The position numbers were made by a program, and so were the translations under genes. A stretch of DNA of 64,000 bases from Cydia pomonella (lineage: Eukaryota > Arthropoda > Insecta > Lepidoptera > Tortricidae): contig NC_084704.1 of assembly GCF_033807575.1 (NCBI RefSeq), positions 28,249,968 to 28,313,967 of the forward strand, given 5' to 3'. Under the pieces are notes generated by a model that was not told the DNA's origin, made no database searches, and saw only the letters and a program-made list of their open reading frames with translations. This document shows positions 55,530 through 64,000 of this stretch, one piece after another. How positions within the stretch are numbered: position 1 is the stretch's first letter; each line of letters opens with the position of its first letter.

Positions 55530-56241
55530 TAGAGATGCCCCGAATAGTGGTTTTCGTCGGCCGAATATTCGGTCTCTCTCGGCCGAAGCGCCGAATATTC
55601 GAATATATGAACATTTTGAGTCACATTAATTACGAGTATGAAAACTGTTCGCCAACAACGCACAACATTAACTAAGATTTCATTTTTATTGCTCAGAATC
55701 AGACAATGTGGCTAGAGTCAATCAAGTCACATCCATGATAAAAATAAAATTATCTGTAATGCTCCAAAAACGGGTACCTATTCGTATTTAACAACTTTCC
55801 AAGTACGTATTAAGTATTAAATATAGGTAGTGGTTTTCGGTTATTTTTTTGTGTATTTCTTCATTTTAGCACAGAATAAATTCAATTTAGTAGTACTACT
55901 GTACGGTGATACAGAAATGACACTTCCTACATAACCGAAGTTTGACAGCGATTCAGGGTCGAATTATGCTGTCCCTACTATACTGGCATTATGCTGTTCC
56001 TTTCGGCCATTTAGTGTTGTCAAAATTCAAGTCATTATCTTATCTGTGGTCGTGCACGTGTATATAGGGACGTCAAGTTGTGCCAACCCTAATAATTGCT
56101 CGGACCAATGCTGAGTCGAGCGGAGCCGAGAAAAGCCGAAAGGAGGAGTGTCGCCCCACTGATTTTAGGTAGGTGCAACAGACATTCGGTATTCGAATAG
56201 GCCGAATACCGAATAGTTGCCGAATATTCGTGGCATCTCTA
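55530..56241. mobile_element. Non-autonomous element with TAGAGATGCC ends (hAT-like)
   Basis: TAGAGATGCCCCGAATAGTG at 55530 and GGCATCTCTA ending at 56241, with subterminal GCCGAATATTCGG-type motifs at both ends. Flanks GTATAAA and GTTATAAA suggest an imperfect 8 bp duplication. A second TAGAGATGCCCCGAA lies 24 bp further left (55506). Inside, 55916-56165 is the dispersed repeat also found at 16220-16450. Confidence 0.68.
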
Positions 56242-56242
56242 G

Positions 56243-56415
56243 TTATAAATGAGAAATTAACTCTGTCTGTTTGTCTGTCTGCTCTTCACGCTTAAACCGC
56301 TGAACTGATTTAGATCGAGCTAGTTGGAGGCCCTGGGAAGGACATAGGATTGTTTTTAACAATCTGAATCATCATCATCATCATTCAAATGCAGACGAGT
56401 TGCGGGCAGAAGCTA
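56243..56415 (+). repeat. Interspersed repeat ending AAGCTAGT
   Basis: CTGTCTGTTTGTCTGTCTGC, TCTTCACGCTTAAACCGCTG and GGGCAGAAGCTAGT. Abuts the right end of the previous element. Related to 15590-15760. Confidence 0.65.
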
Positions 56416-56753
56416 GTATCTGACCGAATATATTTCATACTAAAATTGCGAGTTAAATAAACACAATCGCTGAAACTGGGACGGGAGATGGGATATGCAT
56501 CTCAACGTATCCGGCGAATCGCTGGGCACTTAGAACGTTAATAATTTTGTTAACTGTAAATAAATATGTAATATATATTCTTACTGTAAGTAAGAGACCG
56601 GAATAACAGCGTGAGTTCATAAACGTTCACGCTCCCGTGGTGCTCAATAAGGTCACTTTTCTTTTCCTTGTTTTAGAGGTAATGCTAGTAAATAATTCAG
56701 TCGCCTGTTAATACAATATACAAAGAAAGCCTGTGTAGTCATCGCGTAAATAC

Positions 56754-57408
56754 GATATCGTCTTGGCTCGTCTCAATCGTTTTACATCAAGTTCTTCAAT
56801 TCGTCCCGTTCTGCTTTCGTCACCCATTTTTCATTGGTTACTTTCGTGGGTCGTCCATATCATCTTTGGTAATATTGGTTGTTCTATTTCTTATTCCAGC
56901 TCATTTGTATTCGTTAACATCATTCGTATTTGTATTTGTATCTTCTTCGGGCATGTTCGATATTAGTCTATGTTGTTTTTAGACTCACTCATTATTTGTC
57001 CTGTCGTTTTTGGTTTTATTATAAGTTGGTATTTTTCTTATTTCGCCTCTTTTGGAATTTATATATTTCTTTGTTGGACACATGTATCAGAAAATAAAGT
57101 TTCTTGATTATGTCTCCGTACATCACTTCTTGCCCTAGGCTAGGAAAAGACAAACAACAAAGATTACAAAGACTACCAGTGAAAGTAACGAATGCAGAAT
57201 GAAATGAATTACGAACTTGTCAAAAACCGAATAGGACCAACAACGAATTTACAAAAAACGAGTGAGTCTGAAAACAACATCGACTAACATCATGCTAACA
57301 TCGAACATGGCTCACGAAAGTGATGAAAGAAGAATGGGTGACGAAAGCAGAACAGGACGAATTTAAGAACTTGTCAAAAAACCGATTGAGACGAGCCAAG
57401 ACGAGACC
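56754..57408. mobile_element. 655 bp fold-back transposon with 9 bp target duplication
   Basis: CGTAAATAC is repeated exactly at 56745-56753 and 57409-57417. Arms GTCTTGGCTCGTCTCAATCG / CGATTGAGACGAGCCAAGAC, TTCTGCTTTCGTCACCCAT / ATGGGTGACGAAAGCAGAA and AGACTCACTC / GAGTGAGTCT make most of the element self-complementary. No protein. A 9 bp duplication with long arms fits Mutator-like fold-back elements, an inference. Confidence 0.88.
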
Positions 57409-57969
57409 GTAAATACCTGCTTTTGTTTTCAAATCTATGTATAACGTGAAAATTCTATTTTATAAATTTAATAACTTTATAGAAGGTATTATGTACAACG
57501 ATTGATCTTTTATTACTGTATTTATGTAGATGACCGCTGTGCGTTCTTCGCCCTCTACTAACGAGGTACTAACTTGTCGTAATCTTTTTTGCGTTACAAT
57601 TTTTATACTCATACCTAGATGTGAACATTACTAGAGCTACAGAAACTTCGATATTCGTGAAAAACCGGTTTTTCTGACCTTTAACCTTGACTAGCTTCTG
57701 GTCCAGACATGAGATTTTCTGTGAAATTATTTGACTGAGTCAATATAATAAGATTAATCTAATATAGTCGGCCCGGAGACTTATTGGTTCCTGAATGCCA
57801 AACAGCTTCCTGAATTAAATTAATGTATATCTTTCTACATATACACCACGAGCATTTTTTGACCTACGTATACAACTTTGCATACAATATTTTTCCTACG
57901 AGTCAACAAAAATAAATCTTAATTTAGGTAAACAAAGCAAAAGTATATAGCCAAGACGCGCGAGCATAC

Positions 57970-58032
57970 CTTGTTACGCACCCGGCCCGCCCCGGGCCGC
58001 GGCCGGCCGGTCAGCGACACCTCGTAACTCAT
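57970..58032 (-). other. Exon-like 21-codon frame with donor, left arm
   Basis: Minus strand ATG at 58032 reads MSYEVSLTGRPRPGAGRVRN K and is followed directly by GTATGC, an acceptable splice donor, in phase 0. Strongly GC-rich against AT-rich surroundings. See the matching frame at 62621-62683. No family recognised. Confidence 0.4.
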
Positions 58033-58859
58033 GAGGCCCTGGTACTTGCTACTTGCTAAATTAAATTTTTGGACAGTTTTTTCTCAATTTTGGCCACCGT
58101 AGCCTACGGGACTAAGAAGCAACGCTAAGCGGTCTTCGTAGTCTATGGGTGTTGCTATATTACGGGTGTCACATGCGTGTTTCTGACTTATGAAGTAATT
58201 ATTTTTACTATGCAACCAAATGAATATTTTGTAAGTTGGCAGCAATGCACTTAGTTTAAAACTGTATTCGTTTTGGTTTTGTTAGGTGGGTAGCCATTAA
58301 TCGCAGTAACGTTATAGCGATTAAAAAAAGCACAAGAGCTTTTATGAGGAATAGACAATATAGACTTTTCTTGAAACCTTTTATGTATGTTCTTATATTC
58401 GTGTTAATGAATGCATAAATGACAGATAACAGTCTACTGTAGTCTCTGTCTGTCTGTCTGTGTGTGTGTGTCTGTGTGTCTCCTCTAGGAGTAGGAAAAA
58501 AATATAAAAGGTCTTTGATTTTATTAAGCAGTATTCGCACGATCTTACACGACGGTCTTACACGACTCTATGCTTTGAGCTCATTTGAGCTTGAAATGAT
58601 GCTGATCGGGTCGTGTAGACGCAGCCCGCGGCTATATTAATCGCCTGTTTGCGTTTTTCTTAGTGGATACATGTTTTTAAAAAGTCACAAACAGTACAGT
58701 AATAACTTCCCGTCCGCTAAAACACGACAATAATGGTTTGAATTTTTTAATTTGAGTTTGACCATAATTAAGAACTTCCTGTACTATTTTTGCTACAATA
58801 AGGTGAACATTTCCGAGCATATTGGAGAAAAAGTATTTTGTTAAATTATAAAATAAATA

Positions 58860-59115
58860 GTTTTAGCGTTTTAGAAAATTCATCCATCATCAGGGTTTTA
58901 AATGGGGATGCAGATTTGTATGAGGTGAAAGTTTTTTTTCGTTAAAAGGTATATAATAAAAAACAATAAAAAAAACATTGCGTTTTTGAAAATTAACCCC
59001 TAACAGGGTTACTTCATAAAACGGCATATTACTGTAATACAATAAAAATAATTTTAGCGCTTTGGTAAATTCTTCTTCTATGAGGGTTGAGTGGGAACAT
59101 ATTTTTGAGTAAAAG
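58860..59115 (-). repeat. Two diverged units of the ~130 bp tandem family
   Basis: TTTTAGCG(T/C)TTT(A/G) ... AATTC then ATCAGGGTTTTAAATGGGGA and ATGAGGGTTGAGTGGGAACA, spaced about 180 bp, resemble inverse units of 42590-43260. Confidence 0.5.
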
Positions 59116-59585
59116 ACTTGAAACTGCGTAGAAAGACTAGAAAGACATTGTGAATTTGTGATTGTGACCGACAAATGTCACGTCAAATTAACAAATTATC
59201 TTACTTACTTATCTTTTGTTGCACAATATATTATATTATCCAACTGCTATCTTTTGCTGCACATTGTATAATGTTAATGAAAATAATTAAAATAATAACC
59301 AACATAAAAATCCACGCGTACGAAGTCGCAGGCAACAGCAGTTATGAAATAATTCCGTTCCGCTTTGGGCCAGCATGGGGATTATAGGCCAATCCCTCAC
59401 GTATTTGAGAAGAGGCCTATTCTTAGTGGGACGTACGTAGGCTACATTATTTCCTTTATTTAATTATTTTCATATAATTCCTTTCTTTCCATCCCTCGGC
59501 AACAATGTACTATTTTCGTATACGAAAAGTACGAGTGTTTAACTCGAGTTAAAGGTACCCATTTTGACTTAAACTTCGAGTATTA

Positions 59586-59729
59586 GGTCCTTGCCACACT
59601 TGACGGAAATTCTGTCGCCGAACTTCCGCGGCGGAACGCCAATACATTTTATTGCATATAAAATACAAATAGCGGGCACACTTCGCGGAAGATCGGTCGA
59701 CAGAATTTCCGTCAAGTGTGGCAAGGACC
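59586..59729. mobile_element. Tourist/Harbinger-type MITE with TTA duplication
   Basis: Perfect 32 bp terminal inverted repeats starting GGTCCTTGCCACACTTGACG, flanked by TTA on both sides (59583-59585 and 59730-59732). A 3 bp TTA duplication is typical of PIF/Harbinger-type elements. Perfect arms suggest a recent insertion. 144 bp, non-coding. Confidence 0.88.
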
Positions 59730-59779
59730 TTAGAGCTCTTGCTTAGTTTCAACGCCAATAGGTATTTGTACAACAAGAG

Positions 59780-59920
59780 AACAAAGTTTGATATTTCTTC
59801 GAGTGCTTATTTTGAGTCCCGTGCAAGCGAAAGATCTAATAATTTAATTTAGAATCTTGAGCGTAGTAAGGGACTCAAAAGCGCTCGAGATGTAAATAAC
59901 TTTGATTTCGTGTAGTACAC
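59780..59920. repeat. Imperfect fold-back element
   Basis: CAAAGTTTGATATTTCTTCG and TTTTGAGTCCC pair with GGGACTCAAAA and CGAGATGTAAATAACTTTG. Diverged, single copy. Confidence 0.65.
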
Positions 59921-60684
59921 AAAAATTTACACGTCGGCAGTGGGAACATATTTGGAAGGTAAAAATACAACCTGAAAAAATTTAATCCGTCTTCATCACT
60001 ATTTCACTCATGTATTCAAGGTATTCTAACAATTAAGTTTAATTACCACAATAAAACAAAACGAAAGAAATTTCAATAAAATAATACGAAAATAATGAAA
60101 TAAACGTCAATTGAGAGTTCAATTGACAACTTTTTTTGTAAAAAAAACTTTGTAAGATACGGTCCGAATTGCGGATACTACTTTTGTCAACTATAGGAGT
60201 GATCATTAAAAGTAAAATTATTTACTTTGCATGCGTAACAATTGGGTAAATTTTTATAGGTTAATTGTTTTGATTGTATAGTAAAATACGTAAAATATAG
60301 TGTTTTTATTTTTATTCAGTTTTGAGCTTTTATTTCATTAATTAATTATTACGAATGAAGACTTGTAGGGTGTTTTGGAACAATGCGTTCTGATTTATTT
60401 CGGGGGTCTATTATTAACCGTCAATATACTGTTGAATTACGTGTGAACGTTATTTTGTCTCTTTCTTTTTGCCAATGACGTGAAAGGGACAAAGACAATA
60501 GAATCCACATATTTCGAACTTGTATAAGGCCACACACGTTGAAATGACATTCGAATATAAAGATCACTTGAATGTTATTTTGTCTCACTCAGGTTTTTTG
60601 TTAAAAGAAAACTATCAAACTATTTATTCGCGAACTTTTCTTAAAACAGTTATCCTATATCCATCCGGGCATCCGCAACAAGGT

Positions 60685-61135
60685 AAGGCAGTATTTAACA
60701 CCTAGGCAGCTGTTCGACCTTTACCAAGCACAAGTCCGATCGTGTGTGGAATACTGCTCACATCTATGGGATGATTCAACCAAATACCAGCTTGAGGCGC
60801 TCGAGTACGTCGAGAGCATCGTCACAAGGATGCCAGCCTAACGATCTTTTATAGGATACCATCGGACTACCAGACAATCGGCACTTCGGCATCGATTCAT
60901 GGTAGGTATTCCACAAATACGCACGAAGCGTTTCGCTTCAACATTCCTTATGCGAACTGCCAAGGAGTGGAATGCCCTGCCCGAGTCTGTGTTTCCGCAT
61001 GAGTACAATCTGAATCTCGTAAGGCTAGAGTAAATAGGTATCTCATATGTAAGCGTGCTCCACCGCAGACCGCATCATCACTTACCATCAGGTGTAATCG
61101 TGGTAAGACTCCTACCTATCCGTCATAAATAAAAA
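60685..61135 (+). pseudogene. Non-LTR retrotransposon reverse transcriptase C-terminal fragment
   Basis: The frame from about 60690 reads LTPRQLFDLYQAQVRSCVEY, CSHLWDDSTKYQLEALEYVE, then a stop; after a frameshift FLMRTAKEWNALPESVFP follows, ending in the common 3' words CTTACCATCAGGTG. This is the region after the reverse transcriptase domain in Jockey/CR1-type elements. Broken by stops and frameshifts. Confidence 0.82.
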
Positions 61136-61374
61136 TCTAGACTTTAAACTCTGAGGTTGCATTGTTCCTATGAAAATTTTTGGTCTCCAACATCAAATTA
61201 GCACGATAATATCATGATTAAATCTCGAGGTTCCTTCACTCCTGGATTACCTAATACCTACTAAAACTTGAATTGCGCTCTAAAAGATTTCTCGAATTTA
61301 TAAGCCCAAACTTGAACATATTTTGTTTCGTTACCGAATCGCACAGCACGGCATTCCGCGCAGTAAAAAAGTGC

Positions 61375-61680
61375 AAATGGCGCTATCATTTATATTATAA
61401 TAATAAATATTATAGGACATTATTACACAAATTGACTAAGTCCCACAGTAAGCTCAATAAGGCTTGTATTGAGGGTACTTAGACAACGATATATATAATA
61501 TATATAATATGTGTATGGGTGTTTTATATGTACTTAAATACATAGAAAACACCCATGACTCAGGCACAAATATCCATGCTCATCACACGAATAAATGCCC
61601 TTACCAGGATTTGAACCCGGGACCATCAGCTTCGTAGGCAGGGTCACTACCCACTAGGCCAAACCGGTCGTCAAAATGAA
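61375..61680 (-). repeat. tRNA-derived SINE, second copy
   Basis: Minus strand: GACCGGTTTGGCCTAGTGGG, then CCTGCCTACGAAGCTGATGG, then GGGTTCAAATCCTGGTAAGG (B-box-like), GGGTGTTTTCTATGTATTTA, a short TA tract and GTCAATTTGTGTAATAATGT. Longer and better preserved than the copy at 18154-18420. Not a tRNA gene: the body extends some 200 bp past the tRNA-like head. Confidence 0.87.
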
Positions 61681-62620
61681 TATAATGAATATAACCTATC
61701 TATAGTTTTATAATATCATTGGTTCTCAAGAGTTTAGGAATGACTTCAGAATTGATAAAAAGACTAGAGTGCGGGAAAACCCAGGCAGCTTGAAGATGTT
61801 GATGTCAATTTTTGTATTTCTTCGGAACCACGAGTACAATGTCGCGCTCGAAACATTGAATGTCATTTGTCATTTTTAATTATGAATTGACAAGTGTCTC
61901 ATTGGTCTCAAACTAATTTGCTATAGTTTTAATAGTTATGAGGCCTTGTCACCATTCGCCACAATGCCAATAAGTCGCAATGTTTATCGTCAAAATGTCA
62001 GTGTAGTATACATTTTTCTAAATTCTAAGGAATTCCTAAAAATAGTGATAATTGATAATAACAGTGTACCTAATCTAGTGACTTTATACATTAGCATTTG
62101 CGTCAAATCCAGATGCTAAAATTTTACTTGTTTATGATGTTGGCCCAATGAATAATACCTCGAGCGCCGAAACTTTGTCAAAAATAGGAAAAAAATGTTC
62201 TTTTTTTTCTTAGATTTGTGTGATTATAACCTTTTCCTACTCCTCTACTGTTATCTGTCATTTATGCATTCATTAACACGAATATAAGAACATACATAAA
62301 AGGTTTCAAGAAAAGTCTATATTGTCTATTCCTCATAAAAGCTCTTGTGCTTTTAATCGCTATAACGTTACTGCGATTAATGGCTACCCACCTAACAAAA
62401 CCAAAACGAATACAGTTTTAAAGTAAGTGCATTGCTGCCAACTTACAAAATATTCATTTGGTTGCATAGTAAAATTAATTACTACATAAGTCAGAAACAC
62501 GCATGTGACACCCGTAATATAGCAACACCCATAGACTACGAAGACCGCTTAGCGTTGCTTGTTAGTCTCCGTAGTTTAGCCTACGGAGACTAAATTTAAT
62601 TTAGCAAGTACCAGGGCCTC

Positions 62621-62683
62621 ATGAGTTACGAGGTGTCGCTGACCGGCCGGCCGCGGCCCGGGGCGGGCTGGGCGCGTAACAAG
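62621..62683 (+). other. Exon-like 21-codon frame with donor, right arm
   Basis: ATG at 62621 reads MSYEVSLTGRPRPGAGWARN K, then GTATGC donor at 62684, phase 0. Same length as the left-arm frame, with two residue differences (Trp-Ala here, Arg-Val there). Could be the first coding exon of a gene continuing to the right of the window. No family recognised. Confidence 0.45.
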
Positions 62684-62812
62684 GTATGCTCGCGCGTCTT
62701 GGCTATATACTTTTGCTTTGTTTACCTAAATTAAGATTTATTTTTGTTGACTCGTAGGAAAAATATTGTATGCAACGTTGTATAAGTAGGTCAAAAAATG
62801 CTCGTGGCGTAT

Positions 62813-64000
62813 TCCTTTACAATGTTCGCCTACGCCTTCGGCTCCGACTCACATTGTAACTCACGCCACTCGCCTTTTTTTACCCTTCTTATACAACTGT
62901 TGCATAACATACTATAAAGGACTATCTTTTGATAATATCTTCTTAGGGCGTTTTTAAAGAATACTAAATTTTCTAGAATGCGAGTTTAGAACTCTCTGTA
63001 GATCTAATAGTTTCCGAGATGAAGCATTTCCAAAATAAGTAAGTATAAAGTAAAGCAAAAGCATAATGATCGTATATGATTTATAATTGTGACATATTTG
63101 CCGTGACTTATTTTTCAAAAGTGTTTTACAATAAAAATATATTGTGAATTGATCGTCCGGTTTTAACTTTTGAGCGAGAGATAGGACACTGTTTATTTAA
63201 GCTTAAAGTGAGTGAGTGTGTTTTAAGTGAGCGAACGGACGCAATAATTTGTTTGCTTGTGCAAATTCAAATTGTCAAGGTGAAAAATGAGGAAGGAGGG
63301 TCGAGGGAGTTGGAACGCATGAGGTCATTCATATAGGGGACGGCCTTAATACTATTGCAATTGCATCAACTCTGAAATTACTAAATCTTGGTTTCCAAAC
63401 ATCGTGTGTCATATCGAATCGAACTTTAATAGGTATTTGGGTACGCGTCCGATCGTCACTATATGAGCGAGAGAGAGGCGGACCCGGCGTGTGTAATTAA
63501 TATCGTGGATATTAATTACAAACGGAATCTTTATACGTGGTTCTCCTGTTTATCCTATTTGATTGTGACGGGTCTAAATTTTTTACTTCAATTTTAATAG
63601 GTCGAGGACCGAGGTCTACTGGTAGAGGTTACCAATAAACTAAACATGTTTAATAATAGATTTATTTATTTATAATATACTTATCTAACTAGGCTTAATT
63701 AACATTGTTTCGTCGTCTGTCTGTCACAAAACGGGTTCGTGAGAGACAGACGATTCTAATACCTGTCAGAATATTCTAAACGTAGGTACAAGGTACAACT
63801 AATAAATAAATAAAATAAATTAATCACTTATCTAACAAATGCAAATGTTTAAAAAGGTAGGGCTTATAACTATTGAGGTATGTTAAGTCAAAGTGTGTAG
63901 AATACCAAGTTTATCAATCTATTTAATTCTAAAGACTTGGTTGATAGAAAAGAAGACCTTTTTATCAGTTCTTACTAGAAATTCTAATTTAATTTAAGGA
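62813..64000. other. Right edge: no gene recognised
   Basis: 63140-63350 is the second copy of the low-copy repeat at 26181-26395. A short stem (CGTCTGTCTGTC / GACAGACG) lies at 63712-63751. A palindromic TTAATATC/GATATTAA pair with GTGGATATTAATTACAAAC lies around 63496-63520. Nothing coding is supported. Confidence 0.5.

Larger units (their letters stand above)
57838..62812. repeat. Large inverted duplication: arms ~57838-58510 and ~62222-62812
   Basis: Left-arm words CACGAGCATTTTTTGACCTA, CTACGAGTCAACAAAAATAA, GCCAAGACGCGCGAGCATAC, CATGAGGCCCTGGTACTTGC, GGGTGTTGCTATATTACGGG, AACCAAATGAATATTTTGTA and GGTTTTGTTAGGTGGGTAGC all recur in reverse order and complement on the right. Identity is high but with small indels; for example the left arm has an extra (CTGT)n/(GT)n tract at 58440-58480. 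The spacer (58511-62221) holds unrelated repeats. It may be a big fold-back transposon or an inverted segmental duplication. Confidence 0.9.

Overview
This window is nuclear DNA of an insect, almost certainly a moth or butterfly (Lepidoptera). The evidence is AT-rich introns, spliced metazoan genes (SART1, ATG10, spermidine synthase, an IRAK/Tube-Pelle kinase), two tRNA-derived SINE copies with A/B-box-like sequence, mariner, Tc1, hAT and non-LTR elements, and many short fold-back elements of kinds common in lepidopteran genomes. There is no bacterial gene organisation, no CRISPR array and no rRNA.

Layout, left to right. 1-1.8 kb: 3' end of a hAT transposon whose transposase runs off the left edge. 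3.7-9.1 kb (+): the last five exons of SART1, a splicing-factor gene, whose GC-rich exons sit in AT-rich introns; one intron holds a Tc1 transposon that is itself split by another repeat. 9.66-16.79 kb (-): a two-exon ATG10 gene (autophagy E2-like enzyme), tail-to-tail with SART1, its 6.6 kb intron filled by repeats. 17.84-18.85 kb (-): a short two-exon THAP zinc-finger gene. 21.5-22.1 kb: a partial duplicate of that gene, broken by deletion and separated from the first copy by an interspersed element. 22.81-28.28 kb (+): spermidine synthase, four coding exons plus a likely 5'UTR intron. 28.3-32.3 kb: intergenic, with three large fold-back elements and a small retroposon. 32.36-39.95 kb (-): complete four-exon death-domain kinase of the IRAK/Tube-Pelle family; its largest intron contains a mariner element interrupted by a non-LTR retrotransposon. 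40.2-45.2 kb: dense repeats. 46.0-48.98 kb (-): two-exon small secreted protein resembling the Osiris (DUF1676) family. 51.8-53.1 kb (-): a mariner with an almost intact 340-residue DD34D transposase. 53.1-64 kb: repeats, including a pair of ~600-670 bp inverted arms about 3.7 kb apart that each carry the same GC-rich exon-like open frame followed by a splice donor.

The host genes are unrelated in pathway (spliceosome, autophagy, polyamine synthesis, Toll signalling, cuticle/secretory); nothing suggests an operon or co-regulated cluster. The most informative observations are two genes invisible to long-ORF searches (ATG10 and the THAP gene, recovered by matching splice phases), the duplicated and broken THAP locus, the inverted exon-like pair at the right end, and layered transposon insertions whose target duplications can be read directly, giving relative insertion ages. 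I did not find a clearly novel multi-gene system.
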